Shown: positions 18,445 through 26,531 of the stretch, piece by piece | Layout of the letters: each line of letters opens with the position of its first letter | Position numbering within the stretch: position 1 is the first letter of the stretch | Origin: Enterobacteriaceae bacterium RIT691 | GTDB lineage: Bacteria; Pseudomonadota; Gammaproteobacteria; Enterobacterales; Enterobacteriaceae | Length of the DNA: 64,000 nucleotides | Assembly: GCA_009668205.1 (NCBI GenBank) | Contig: WJYM01000004.1 | Location: forward strand, 186,001 to 250,000 | Direction of reading: 5' to 3' | The notes under the pieces: generated by a model | The model's input: the letters and a program-made list of their open reading frames with translations, nothing else | Databases searched by the model: none | Told to the model about the DNA's origin: nothing | Position numbers and translations under genes: made by a program

Positions 18445-20907
18445 TTAAACTCCTAACTTCCAGGACAGCGTGCGCAGCAGGTCGGCAAACACACCGGCCG
18501 CCGTTACGTCATTGCCCGCACCGTAACCGCGCAGCACCAGCGGCAGCGGTTGATAATAGTGGCTGTAGAAGGCCAGCGCGTTCTCACCGTTTTTCACTTT
18601 ATACAGCGGATCATTGCCATCCACTTCGGCAATCTTCACGCGGCACACGCCGTCATCTTCAATGTTGCCCACGTAGCGCAGCACTTTTCCTTCGTCACGC
18701 GCCCTGGCGATACGTGCAGCAAATTCATCATCCAGCTGCGGAAGGCGTGCCATAAAGCTGTCGGTATCACCGCCGTCATCGAAATGCCCTGGCAGAACGG
18801 ATTCCACCACGATATCGCTAAGCTCCAGTTGACGGCCGGTTTCACGAGCGAGGATCAGCAGTTTGCGCGCAACATCCATTCCGGAAAGATCGTCACGCGG
18901 ATCCGGTTCGGTATAGCCCATTTCACGTGCCAGACGAGTGGCTTCAGACAGGCTCATGCCTTCATCCAGCTTGCCGAAGATAAAGGACAGGGAACCGGAG
19001 AGGATACCGGAGAATTTCTGCAGCTCGTCACCCGCGTTCAGCAGGTTTTGCAGGTTCTCAATCACCGGCAAGCCTGCGCCCACGTTGGTGTCATACAGGA
19101 ACTTGCGACGGGAACCGGCAGCGGCCTGGCGCAGTTCGTGGTAGTAGTTCATCGACGAGGTGTTGGCCTTCTTGTTTGGCGTCACCACGTGGAACCCTTC
19201 GCGCAGGAAATCAGCATACTGATCGGCCACGCTCTGGTTGGATGTACAGTCGACGATCACCGGATTCAGCAGGTGATACTCTTTCACGAGGCGAATCAGG
19301 CGGCCCAGATTGAACGGCTCTTTTGCTTCCGCCAGTTCTTCTTTCCAGTTCTCCAGATTCAGGCCATGCACGTTGGTCAGCAGCGCACGAGAGTTCGCCA
19401 CGCCGCAGACACGTAAATCAATATGTTTGTTCTTCAGCCAGGTTTGCTGACGCTTAAGCTGCTCCAGCAAAGCACCGCCCACGCCGCCCACGCCAATCAG
19501 GAAGACTTCAATCACCTGATCGGTGTTAAAGAGCATCTGGTGCGTCACTCGCACACCCGTGGTGGCATCGTCGTTATTCACCACAACAGAAATGGAACGC
19601 TCAGAAGAGCCCTGGGCAATCGCCACAATGTTGATATTCGCGCGCGCCAGAGCCGCAAAGAATTTCGCGGAGATACCGCGCAGCGTGCGCATGCCATCCC
19701 CGACGACAGAGATAATCGCCAGGCGTTCCTGAATCGACAGCGGTTCCAGTAGCCCTTCTTTCAGCTCTAGGTAGAACTCTTCTTCCATCGCTTTCTTCGC
19801 GCGAGCGCTGTCGCTCTGCGGCACGCAGAAGCTGATGCTGTATTCCGAGGAAGACTGGGTAATGAGCACCACGGAAATCCCGGCGCGGGACATGGTGGCA
19901 AACACGCGAGCCGCCATCCCGACCATCCCTTTCATGCCAGGACCAGAGACGTTGAACATCGCCATGTTGTTCAGATTTGAGATGCCTTTCACCGCCAGAC
20001 CATCTTCATCCCGGCTGGCACCAATCAGCGTGCCCGGTGCCTGTGGGTTGCCCGTATTTTTAATCAGGCAAGGGATCTGGAACTGCGCGATAGGCGCGAT
20101 AGTGCGCGGGTGCAGCACTTTGGCGCCAAAATAGGAGAGCTCCATCGCCTCCTGATAGGACATCGATTTCAGCAGGCGCGCATCCGGCACCTGGCGCGGA
20201 TCGCAGGTGTAAACGCCGTCAACGTCGGTCCAGATTTCACAACAGTCGGCACGCAGGCAGGCCGCCAGCACAGCGGCTGAATAATCAGAACCATTACGGC
20301 CCAGTACCACCAGTTCTCCCTTGTCGTTACCGGCAGTAAAACCGGCCATCAGCACCATGTGATCGGCAGGGATTTGGCTTGCAGCTATACGGCGGGTTGA
20401 CTCGGTGATATCCACGGTGGATTCAAGGTAGTGGCCCACTGCGAGCAGTTTCTCCACCGGGTCGATCACGCTGACCTTGTGCCCACGCGCTTCAAGCAGA
20501 CCTGCCATGATGGCGATAGAGAGCTTTTCACCCCGGCAGATAAGCGCTGCATTCACACCATCCGGACACTGTCCGAGCAGGCTGATACCGTGAAGCACAT
20601 GTTTAATCTGAGCAAATTCTTGCGCCACAAAGGCGTTGAGTTGAGCGAGAGGAAAACCGGGCTGGAGATCGGCAAGACCCTGGAGCAGTTCGGCAAAAAT
20701 ACGTTCGGCATCGGCGATATTCGGAAGTGCATCCTGACCGCCAATGGTTTTTTCAATCATCGCGACCAGATGGTTGGTGATTTTGGCCGGGGCAGAGAGC
20801 ACGGTGGCTACCTGCCCCTGCCTGGCGTTGCTTTCCAGAATATCGGCAACACGCAGAAAGCGCTCTGCATTTGCCACTGATGTACCGCCGAACTTCAAGA
20901 CTCGCAT
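18445..20907 (-). CDS. thrA: bifunctional aspartokinase I / homoserine dehydrogenase I
   Basis: Catalyses the first and third steps of threonine synthesis and is feedback-inhibited by threonine. The ATG at 20905-20907 gives 820 residues, the E. coli length ([20 protein letters not shown]). The aspartokinase domain occupies about 1-290, two ACT-type regulatory regions about 310-460, and homoserine dehydrogenase about 465-820 with the NAD(P)-binding motif [16 protein letters not shown]. The frame extends 14 codons upstream into the attenuator, which is not coding. It is the first structural gene after the thrL leader. Confidence 0.98.
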   Translation of the reverse strand: MRVLKFGGTSVANAERFLRVADILESNARQGQVATVLSAPAKITNHLVAMIEKTIGGQDALPNIADAERIFAELLQGLADLQPGFPLAQLNAFVAQEFAQIKHVLHGISLLGQCPDGVNAALICRGEKLSIAIMAGLLEARGHKVSVIDPVEKLLAVGHYLESTVDITESTRRIAASQIPADHMVLMAGFTAGNDKGELVVLGRNGSDYSAAVLAACLRADCCEIWTDVDGVYTCDPRQVPDARLLKSMSYQEAMELSYFGAKVLHPRTIAPIAQFQIPCLIKNTGNPQAPGTLIGASRDEDGLAVKGISNLNNMAMFNVSGPGMKGMVGMAARVFATMSRAGISVVLITQSSSEYSISFCVPQSDSARAKKAMEEEFYLELKEGLLEPLSIQERLAIISVVGDGMRTLRGISAKFFAALARANINIVAIAQGSSERSISVVVNNDDATTGVRVTHQMLFNTDQVIEVFLIGVGGVGGALLEQLKRQQTWLKNKHIDLRVCGVANSRALLTNVHGLNLENWKEELAEAKEPFNLGRLIRLVKEYHLLNPVIVDCTSNQSVADQYADFLREGFHVVTPNKKANTSSMNYYHELRQAAAGSRRKFLYDTNVGAGLPVIENLQNLLNAGDELQKFSGILSGSLSFIFGKLDEGMSLSEATRLAREMGYTEPDPRDDLSGMDVARKLLILARETGRQLELSDIVVESVLPGHFDDGGDTDSFMARLPQLDDEFAARIARARDEGKVLRYVGNIEDDGVCRVKIAEVDGNDPLYKVKNGENALAFYSHYYQPLPLVLRGYGAGNDVTAAGVFADLLRTLSWKLGV

Positions 20908-20933
20908 GGTGATTACCCCTTGATCTTTGGTCG

Positions 20934-20968
20934 AAAAAAAAGCCCGCACTGTTCAGGTGCGGGCTTTT
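20934..20968 (-). terminator. thr attenuator terminator
   Basis: On the minus strand AAAAAAGCCCGCACCTGA...CAGTGCGGGC ends in TTTTTTTT, a strong stem between thrL and thrA. When threonyl- and isoleucyl-tRNA are scarce, ribosome stalling in thrL would favour an antiterminator. Confidence 0.9.
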
Positions 20969-20988
20969 TTCTTTTTTTCCTGTACGCG

Positions 20989-21057
20989 TCAGCCCGCACC
21001 GATACCTGTGGTAATGGTGATGGTGGTAATGGTTGTCATAATGCTGATGCGAATCAT
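20989..21057 (-). CDS. thrL: thr operon leader peptide
   Basis: A 22-residue attenuation leader beginning MIRISIMTTITT and ending TTGIGAG, with 7 Thr and 7 Ile. The start is ATG at 21055-21057, preceded by ACACAACATCC exactly as in E. coli, and the TGA at 20989-20991 lies in the attenuator region. Compared with remembered E. coli ThrL it has one more residue, extra Ile codons near the N-terminus and an internal Met. It senses Thr and Ile tRNA charging. Confidence 0.9.
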   Translation of the reverse strand: MIRISIMTTITTITITTGIGAG

Positions 21058-21104
21058 GGATGTTGTGTGCTCTGTTATTTTACTTGTCTGTCGTCTGCCT
21101 CTAT

Positions 21105-21133
21105 TGGTTAAAGTATCTGCCAGGCTAAGTCAA
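21105..21133 (-). promoter_or_regulatory. thrLABC promoter
   Basis: On the minus strand a -35 TTGACT at 21133-21128 is followed by GATACTTTAACCAATAGAGGC, very close to the E. coli thr promoter. The exact -10 hexamer is not certain. Confidence 0.65.
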
Positions 21134-21265
21134 TGAATTTTTAACTTCGTCACAATTTGTCATACCATTAGCCCGCGCTACGCTGCGGGCCGTGGTTAAA
21201 CAATATGCCTTTGAGTAACACGATGACTGGCGCATTAACCCATAGCGAAAACGTATAACAGCACA

Positions 21266-21952
21266 TTACTCTGTGATAATTTTTTCGATATCGTGCAGTA
21301 ATCGATGCAACATGGCGGTATCCCGCTGCTCAAGAAGGCCGATACGCTGTTGCAACCAGTCAGCCAGTTTTACATCATCAGCCACCTGTAACTTTTCAAG
21401 TAACGAGCTGGCTCGCGCACGTAACGCCTGCAGCTGTTTTTCGTCACCTGCGGTTACAGGTGTGGTCGAAATTTGTGTCAGCGCCGAGAGCTGATAACAA
21501 TACACCATCACCGCCTGCCCCAGGTTCAGCGAAGGGTAGTCCGCGACCATTGGCACGCCGGTAAGCACATCAGCAAGGGCCAGTTCATCGTTGGTCAGCC
21601 CGGAATCTTCACGACCAAACACCAGCGCGGCGTGCCCCATCCACTGCGCTTTTTCCTGCAGCATGGGCACCAATTCCTGAGGGCTGGCGTAGTAATGGAA
21701 CTTCGCACGGCTGCGGGCGGTGGTAGCGACCGTAAAGTCCACATCGTGCAACGCTTCGGCAAGCGTTTGATATGTCTTTATATTCTCCAGGATATCGCCG
21801 GAGCCATGCGCGACCCACGATGCCGCGGGTTCCTGATGCGCCTGACTGTCAACGATACGCATTTCTTTGAATCCCATGGTCTTCATGGCTCGCGCCGCGG
21901 CACCGATATTTTCTGGTCTTGCGGGTGAAACCAACACGATTGTTAAGCGCAT
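21266..21952 (-). CDS. yjtD: putative SPOUT tRNA/rRNA methyltransferase YjtD
   Basis: SpoU/TrmH-like methyltransferase of 228 residues related to TrmJ, acting on an RNA not known to me. It starts MRLTIVLVSPARPENIGAAARAM with the family ENIGAAARAMK block at residues 14-24. The knot motifs ALVFGREDSGLTNDEL (about 108-123) and SLNLGQAVMVYCYQL (about 139-153) bind S-adenosylmethionine. It is the gene called lasT in older work and lies between thrL and arcA as in E. coli. Confidence 0.9.
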   Translation of the reverse strand: MRLTIVLVSPARPENIGAAARAMKTMGFKEMRIVDSQAHQEPAASWVAHGSGDILENIKTYQTLAEALHDVDFTVATTARSRAKFHYYASPQELVPMLQEKAQWMGHAALVFGREDSGLTNDELALADVLTGVPMVADYPSLNLGQAVMVYCYQLSALTQISTTPVTAGDEKQLQALRARASSLLEKLQVADDVKLADWLQQRIGLLEQRDTAMLHRLLHDIEKIITE

Positions 21953-22297
21953 TTAATCTTCTCTTTTTTACACCGTGCCGGGAATAATGTGATGCACATC
22001 AACATATTGCGCGGCACGAATTTACTTAATTGCAACAATTTTTTGCTGAAATAGCGTTTCTTAACACATAAATAAAGCTAACGGTTTAACCAGGAAAGCA
22101 CCGAATTGACTTGTTAACAGAACCACTATATCCCTATGTTCTTATAGGATATTTAAAAAAAGATTATCGGTCATGATTTGGATTCGTTTCATTAATTAGT
22201 TCACTTATGAAACCACTTTAAATGTTGACACTTTGTGACAAAAGCAAGCATTTAGATGCAAGGATTTCACAAGACTGTTAACGTGCTACAATTGAAC

Positions 22298-22311
22298 TTG
22301 ATATATGTCAA
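22298..22311. promoter_or_regulatory. FNR-like box upstream of arcA
   Basis: TTGATATATGTCAA matches the FNR consensus TTGATNNNNATCAA at all but one defined position. It lies about 280 bp upstream of the arcA ATG, next to a TACAAT hexamer (22287-22292) that may be a -10. arcA of E. coli is known to be activated by FNR in anaerobiosis. Confidence 0.6.
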
Positions 22312-22352
22312 CGAAGCGTAGTTTTATTGGGTGTCAGCCATCTCTGAGCCTG

Positions 22353-22493
22353 TTATGTTGCTGTTAAAATGGTTAGGATGACAGCCGTTTTTGACGCTGT
22401 CGGGTTCAGAGGGAAAGTACCCACGACCAAGCTAATGATGTTGTTGACGTTGATGGAAAGTGCATCAAGAACGCAATTACGTACTTTAGTCAT
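22353..22493 (-). CDS. yjjY: small protein YjjY
   Basis: A 46-residue reading frame, MTKVRNCVLDALSINVNNII to LTILTAT, nearly identical to E. coli YjjY as remembered. It is divergent from arcA and sits inside the region transcribed as the arcA leader. It looks like a leader peptide (hydrophobic, Thr/Ile/Val-rich), but its function is not known and some annotations treat it as doubtful. Conservation of the whole frame favours a real gene, although conservation of the arcA leader could also explain it. Confidence 0.65.
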   Translation of the reverse strand: MTKVRNCVLDALSINVNNIISLVVGTFPLNPTASKTAVILTILTAT

Positions 22494-22587
22494 GTTTTGC
22501 CGGTCATGTTAATTTTTGACATGCATCAGGCTGGTCAGGGACTTTGGTACTTCCTGTTTCGATTTAGTTGGCAATTTAGGTACAAAC

Positions 22588-23304
22588 ATGCAGACCCCGC
22601 ACATTCTTATCGTTGAAGACGAGTTGGTAACACGCAACACGTTAAAAAGCATTTTCGAAGCAGAAGGTTATGATGTGTTCGAAGCCACCGATGGCGCGGA
22701 AATGCATCAGATCCTGTCTGAAAATGATGTCAATCTGGTTATCATGGACATCAACCTGCCGGGCAAGAACGGCCTCCTGCTGGCACGTGAACTGCGTGAG
22801 CAGGCTAACGTCGCGCTGATGTTCCTGACCGGACGTGATAACGAAGTGGATAAAATCCTCGGCCTGGAAATCGGCGCTGACGATTATATCACTAAGCCAT
22901 TCAATCCTCGTGAACTGACTATCCGCGCACGCAATCTGCTCTCCCGTACCATGAATCTGGGTACCGTAAGCGAAGAGCGCCGCAGCGTGGAAAGCTACAA
23001 GTTTAACGGCTGGGAGCTGGACATCAACAGCCGCTCTCTGGTTAGCCCAAATGGCGAACAGTACAAGCTGCCGCGCAGCGAATTCCGCGCGATGCTGCAC
23101 TTCTGTGAAAATCCGGGCAAGATCCAGTCCCGTGCAGAACTGCTGAAGAAAATGACCGGCCGTGAGCTGAAGCCACACGACCGTACCGTTGACGTGACCA
23201 TTCGTCGCATCCGTAAGCACTTCGAATCCACGCCAGATACGCCGGAAATCATCGCCACCATTCACGGTGAAGGTTACCGCTTCTGTGGCGAACTGCAGGA
23301 ATAA
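22588..23304 (+). CDS. arcA: aerobic respiration control response regulator ArcA
   Basis: OmpR-family response regulator phosphorylated by ArcB under reduced oxygen; it represses aerobic respiration genes. The ATG at 22588-22590 gives 238 residues ([20 protein letters not shown]). Receiver domain at 1-120 with phospho-acceptor Asp54 in VIMDINLPG and the conserved Lys in DYITKPF. Winged-helix DNA-binding domain from about 135 to 235. A 24-codon upstream extension of the frame is not part of the protein. The long leader contains an FNR-like box. Confidence 0.98.
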   Translation: MQTPHILIVEDELVTRNTLKSIFEAEGYDVFEATDGAEMHQILSENDVNLVIMDINLPGKNGLLLARELREQANVALMFLTGRDNEVDKILGLEIGADDYITKPFNPRELTIRARNLLSRTMNLGTVSEERRSVESYKFNGWELDINSRSLVSPNGEQYKLPRSEFRAMLHFCENPGKIQSRAELLKKMTGRELKPHDRTVDVTIRRIRKHFESTPDTPEIIATIHGEGYRFCGELQE

Positions 23305-23322
23305 TCGTTCCTCAGCGGATAT

Positions 23323-23351
23323 AAAAAACGGCGCAATGCGCCGTTTTTTTT
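23323..23351 (+). terminator. arcA terminator (convergent with creA)
   Basis: Perfect stem ACGGCGC / GCGCCGT with a 3-nt loop, an A run before and a run of eight T after. It is the only thing between arcA and creA, and can serve both directions. Confidence 0.9.
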
Positions 23352-23358
23352 CGTCTGC

Positions 23359-23832
23359 TTACTTATTCCAGGGCATGATCGGCACGGCACTAATGGCATT
23401 TTTCGGCGAACCATCGACCACTTTATCGGAATAGGTCAGGTACACCAGCGCGTTGCGTTTGGCGTCGTAGAAGCGCACCACCTGCAGCTTCTTAAAGACC
23501 AACGAAGTGCGTTTCTGGAACACCACCTCACCTTCCGTTTTCCCTTTCTGAATCTTCTCACTCAGCTCAATCGGCCCTACCTGCTGGCAGGAAATCGCTG
23601 CATCAGAGGTGTCTTCTGCCAGTCCGAGCCCGCCCTTAATCCCGCCGGTTTTCGCACGACTGATATAACAGGTGACATTCTGCACGTCCGGATCGTCAAA
23701 CGCTTCCACCACAATCTTGTGATCCGGCCCGATCATTTTGAACACCGTATCCACAGAGCCGATCTGTTCAGCGTGCGCGACGCCGCCGGCAACAGCCAGT
23801 AAAAATCCGGCTATTAACTTCTTGTATTTCAT
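23359..23832 (-). CDS. creA: periplasmic protein CreA
   Basis: Secreted protein of unknown role, 157 residues with a signal peptide ending at about VAHA (residue 21). The mature part starts [19 protein letters not shown] and keeps the conserved core [20 protein letters not shown]. In E. coli creA heads creABCD, with the CreBC two-component system and CreD downstream. Here it is followed directly by the arcA terminator, so creBCD is absent from this site. Confidence 0.93.
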   Translation of the reverse strand: MKYKKLIAGFLLAVAGGVAHAEQIGSVDTVFKMIGPDHKIVVEAFDDPDVQNVTCYISRAKTGGIKGGLGLAEDTSDAAISCQQVGPIELSEKIQKGKTEGEVVFQKRTSLVFKKLQVVRFYDAKRNALVYLTYSDKVVDGSPKNAISAVPIMPWNK

Positions 23833-24040
23833 ATTGTTACCATTCCTAAAAAAGACGATGGGTGATTATTCAGCATCTTAAGAGAAAATGTTTAAAGATC
23901 ACAGCTTTACAAAATTCATATCTAAACTGTGTCTAAAAACGCACATAAGAGCAAAAAAAACACTGAATGCTAAAACATCAAAAAGTGCTATTATCCGCTA
24001 CCCTAGTTACAGGCACCTGCGCAAAGGATGAGGACATTAT

Positions 24041-24910
24041 ATGGATCAGGCTGGGATAATTCGCGATCTGCTGAGCTGGCTTGAAGGGCATCTCGATCAA
24101 CCTTTATCACTGGATAATGTGGCGGCGAAAGCGGGCTATTCCAAGTGGCACCTGCAAAGGATGTTTAAGGATGTGACAGGCCATGCTATCGGTGCCTACA
24201 TCCGTGCCAGACGCTTATCTAAATCCGCTGTTGCGCTGCGTTTGACTGCGCGTCCGATTCTGGATATTGCGCTGCAATACCGTTTTGATTCTCAACAGAC
24301 ATTCACCCGAGCATTCAAAAAACAGTTCAATCTGACGCCAGCGCTGTACCGTCGTTCTCCTGACTGGAGCTCTTTTGGCATGCGTCCCCCACTGCGTTTG
24401 GGTGAGTTTACCATGCCAAAATATGAGTTCATCACGCTGCCGGAAACCCGTCTCGTGGGCGTCACTCAGAGCTATACCTGCACGCTGGAAGAGATTTCAC
24501 AATTCCGTCAGCAGATGCGTATCCAGTTCTGGCGCGATTTCCTCGGCAAAGCCCCGTCCATTCCACCGGTACTCTACGGCCTGCATGAGCCGCGTCCGAG
24601 CCTGGAAAAAGACGACGAACAGGAAGTGTTCTATACCACTGCGCTCACCGCAGAAATGGCGAACGGCCATCTGCCAGAAGCCCATCCGGTGAAACTGGAA
24701 GGTGGGGAATACGTCATGTTCAGCTATGAAGGGTTGGGAACGGGCCTGCAGGAATTTATCCTGACGGTGTATGGCACCTGCATGCCAATGCTCAACCTGA
24801 CCCGTCGTAAGGGCCAGGATATTGAGCGTTTCTTCCCGCAAAGAGATGCATTGAACCAGGAACCGCCAATTCATATTCGCTGCGAATACCTGGTTCCGAT
24901 TCGTCGTTAA
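24041..24910 (+). CDS. rob: right-oriC-binding transcriptional activator Rob
   Basis: AraC/XylS-family regulator of antibiotic, solvent and superoxide resistance genes through the marbox, 289 residues. Unlike MarA and SoxS the two-HTH DNA-binding domain is N-terminal (about residues 8-112, with AAKAGYSKWHLQRMFKDVTG and FDSQQTFTRAFKKQF). The C-terminal GyrI-like domain spans about 120-289. Its TAA overlaps the convergent gpmB stop by 4 bp. Confidence 0.96.
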   Translation: MDQAGIIRDLLSWLEGHLDQPLSLDNVAAKAGYSKWHLQRMFKDVTGHAIGAYIRARRLSKSAVALRLTARPILDIALQYRFDSQQTFTRAFKKQFNLTPALYRRSPDWSSFGMRPPLRLGEFTMPKYEFITLPETRLVGVTQSYTCTLEEISQFRQQMRIQFWRDFLGKAPSIPPVLYGLHEPRPSLEKDDEQEVFYTTALTAEMANGHLPEAHPVKLEGGEYVMFSYEGLGTGLQEFILTVYGTCMPMLNLTRRKGQDIERFFPQRDALNQEPPIHIRCEYLVPIRR

Positions 24911-25554
24911 CGCTGCAGTTCATCCAACGCGGGGGCGTCCAGATGCGTGACGTCGCCTGCGGTTTCAACAATCCAGCCCGGTGCCAGCCACGGACTTTGT
25001 TGATAATCCACGCGCGAAATCGAACAGTTACGCAGGCGCAGACGGCGCTCTGCGTAAGCCGGTAACCCCAGAATCGTACTGACCAGGCAACCCAGCGCCA
25101 TACCGTGACTCACCAGCAGCGGGCGACTGCCTTCCGGCAGCTCCAGGCAGTCTTTCAGCGCCGCATTCATGCGATCGCCCAATTCCTGCATCGACTCCCC
25201 TTCTGGGATCCGCCCCCCGACAGTGCCGTTGACCAGCGTGCGACGCCAGCCCTCTTCTTCTGCACTGAGTGAATCAATCAGGCGCTGCTCCAGCACGCCC
25301 ATATTCAGTTCGCGCAAGCGTGGATCATACGTTACGCTGCAGCCACACGCTTCAGCGATGATCTCCGCGGTACGGCGTGTACGACCAAGATCGCTGGAGA
25401 TGACGTGAGTGATGCCTAATGTTCTGACACGTTCACCCACCTGCCAGGCCTGTTGCTCACCTTTTTCGGTCAGCGGGCTGTCGGACTGGCCCTGAATACG
25501 TCGCTCGGCGTTCCACTTGGTTTCACCGTGGCGAACAAGGTATACCTGTAACAT
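24907..25554 (-). CDS. gpmB: phosphoglycerate mutase-like phosphatase GpmB
   Basis: Histidine-phosphatase-superfamily protein of 215 residues, formerly ytjC. The catalytic LVRHGETKWNAERRIQGQSD is at about residues 6-25, and the second active-site histidine is in LLVSHGMALG near residue 150. It is annotated as a phosphoglycerate mutase, but family knowledge suggests that mutase activity may be minor. Convergent with rob and divergent from yjjX. Confidence 0.92.
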   Translation of the reverse strand: MLQVYLVRHGETKWNAERRIQGQSDSPLTEKGEQQAWQVGERVRTLGITHVISSDLGRTRRTAEIIAEACGCSVTYDPRLRELNMGVLEQRLIDSLSAEEEGWRRTLVNGTVGGRIPEGESMQELGDRMNAALKDCLELPEGSRPLLVSHGMALGCLVSTILGLPAYAERRLRLRNCSISRVDYQQSPWLAPGWIVETAGDVTHLDAPALDELQR

Positions 25555-25607
25555 GCTAATTATCCGTTATACTGCGATGATGATTTTATGTCGTAAGTGT
25601 ACTGATT

Positions 25608-26123
25608 ATGCACAATGTTGTCTCAGCCACCACCAATCCCGCCAAAATTAAGGCTATTACGCAGGCGTTCAACGAGATCTTCGGCGAAGGATCCTGCCAT
25701 ATTGACGCCGTTTCCGTCGAGAGTGGCGTGCCTGAACAGCCTCATGGATGTGATGAAACGCGCGCTGGCGCACGAAATCGTGTAAAAAACGCACGAGTTG
25801 CCCGGCCTGATGCCGACTTTTGGGTCGCCATTGAGGCAGGCATTGATGAAGGCAGCACCTTCAGTTGGGTGGTGATTGAATCTCACGAACAGCGTGGAGA
25901 AGCGCGCTCGGCCACACTCCCCCTTCCCGACGTGATTCTGAAACGCGTTTTGGCGGGCGATGCGCTGGGTCCGGTGATGTCACACTATACGGGGATTGAT
26001 GAAATTGGCCGTAAAGAAGGCGCAATTGGGGTGTTCACTGCGGGCAAACTGACCCGCAGTAGCGTTTACCATCAGGCGGTTATTCTGGCGCTAAGCCCGT
26101 TCCATAACGCCGTTTATCGGTGA
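25608..26123 (+). CDS. yjjX: inosine/xanthosine triphosphatase
   Basis: House-cleaning NTPase of 171 residues that hydrolyses ITP and XTP to keep deaminated purines out of nucleic acids. The N-terminus has the conserved [11 protein letters not shown] block, followed by [20 protein letters not shown] and [21 protein letters not shown] start at 25608. The 3' end overlaps the end of the convergent trpR by 10 bp. Confidence 0.93.
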   Translation: MHNVVSATTNPAKIKAITQAFNEIFGEGSCHIDAVSVESGVPEQPHGCDETRAGARNRVKNARVARPDADFWVAIEAGIDEGSTFSWVVIESHEQRGEARSATLPLPDVILKRVLAGDALGPVMSHYTGIDEIGRKEGAIGVFTAGKLTRSSVYHQAVILALSPFHNAVYR

Positions 26124-26443
26124 GTCCCAGGCAGCGCCTGCTCCAGCCATTGACGGAGTTCCACAGGCGCTGATTTCAGGCTGTTCGATCCCCGAGTGAT
26201 GGTCGCGATGCCCGCACCCAATTCACTTTTGAGCTCACGCTGACTCATTTCGCCACGCAACAATTCTTCAATAATGCGCACGCGGGTGCCCAGCGCTTCC
26301 CGTTCGTCCGGCGTCATCATCAGATTCAGTAAAGGCAAATGCAGATCGGCTTCAAAAGCCTGGCGCATCAATTCAACGAAACGAAGCCACTCCTGGTGAC
26401 GCTGTTCCGCGTTTGCGGCTGAATAAGGGGATTGTTGGGTCAT
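26114..26443 (-). CDS. trpR: trp operon repressor
   Basis: Tryptophan-binding repressor of trpEDCBA, aroH, mtr and its own gene, 109 residues from the ATG at 26441-26443 ([19 protein letters not shown]). The helix-turn-helix is [20 protein letters not shown] (about residues 67-86). The frame continues 10 codons upstream without homology. A trp operator lies about 50 bp upstream. It shares 10 bp with yjjX at the 3' ends. Confidence 0.97.
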   Translation of the reverse strand: MTQQSPYSAANAEQRHQEWLRFVELMRQAFEADLHLPLLNLMMTPDEREALGTRVRIIEELLRGEMSQRELKSELGAGIATITRGSNSLKSAPVELRQWLEQALPGTHR

Positions 26444-26490
26444 GTTACGCCACCGTGTTGGGGCGGATGGCACCGGGCCATCCGCCGGAT

Positions 26491-26508
26491 GTACTCTTTA
26501 GCGAGTAC
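26491..26508 (-). promoter_or_regulatory. TrpR operator (autoregulation)
   Basis: GTACTCTTTAGCGAGTAC is an 18-bp near-palindrome identical in its core to the E. coli trpR operator. It is centred about 57 bp upstream of the trpR start. Confidence 0.88.
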
Positions 26509-26531
26509 AAGCATAACATACTCTTCGCGGA

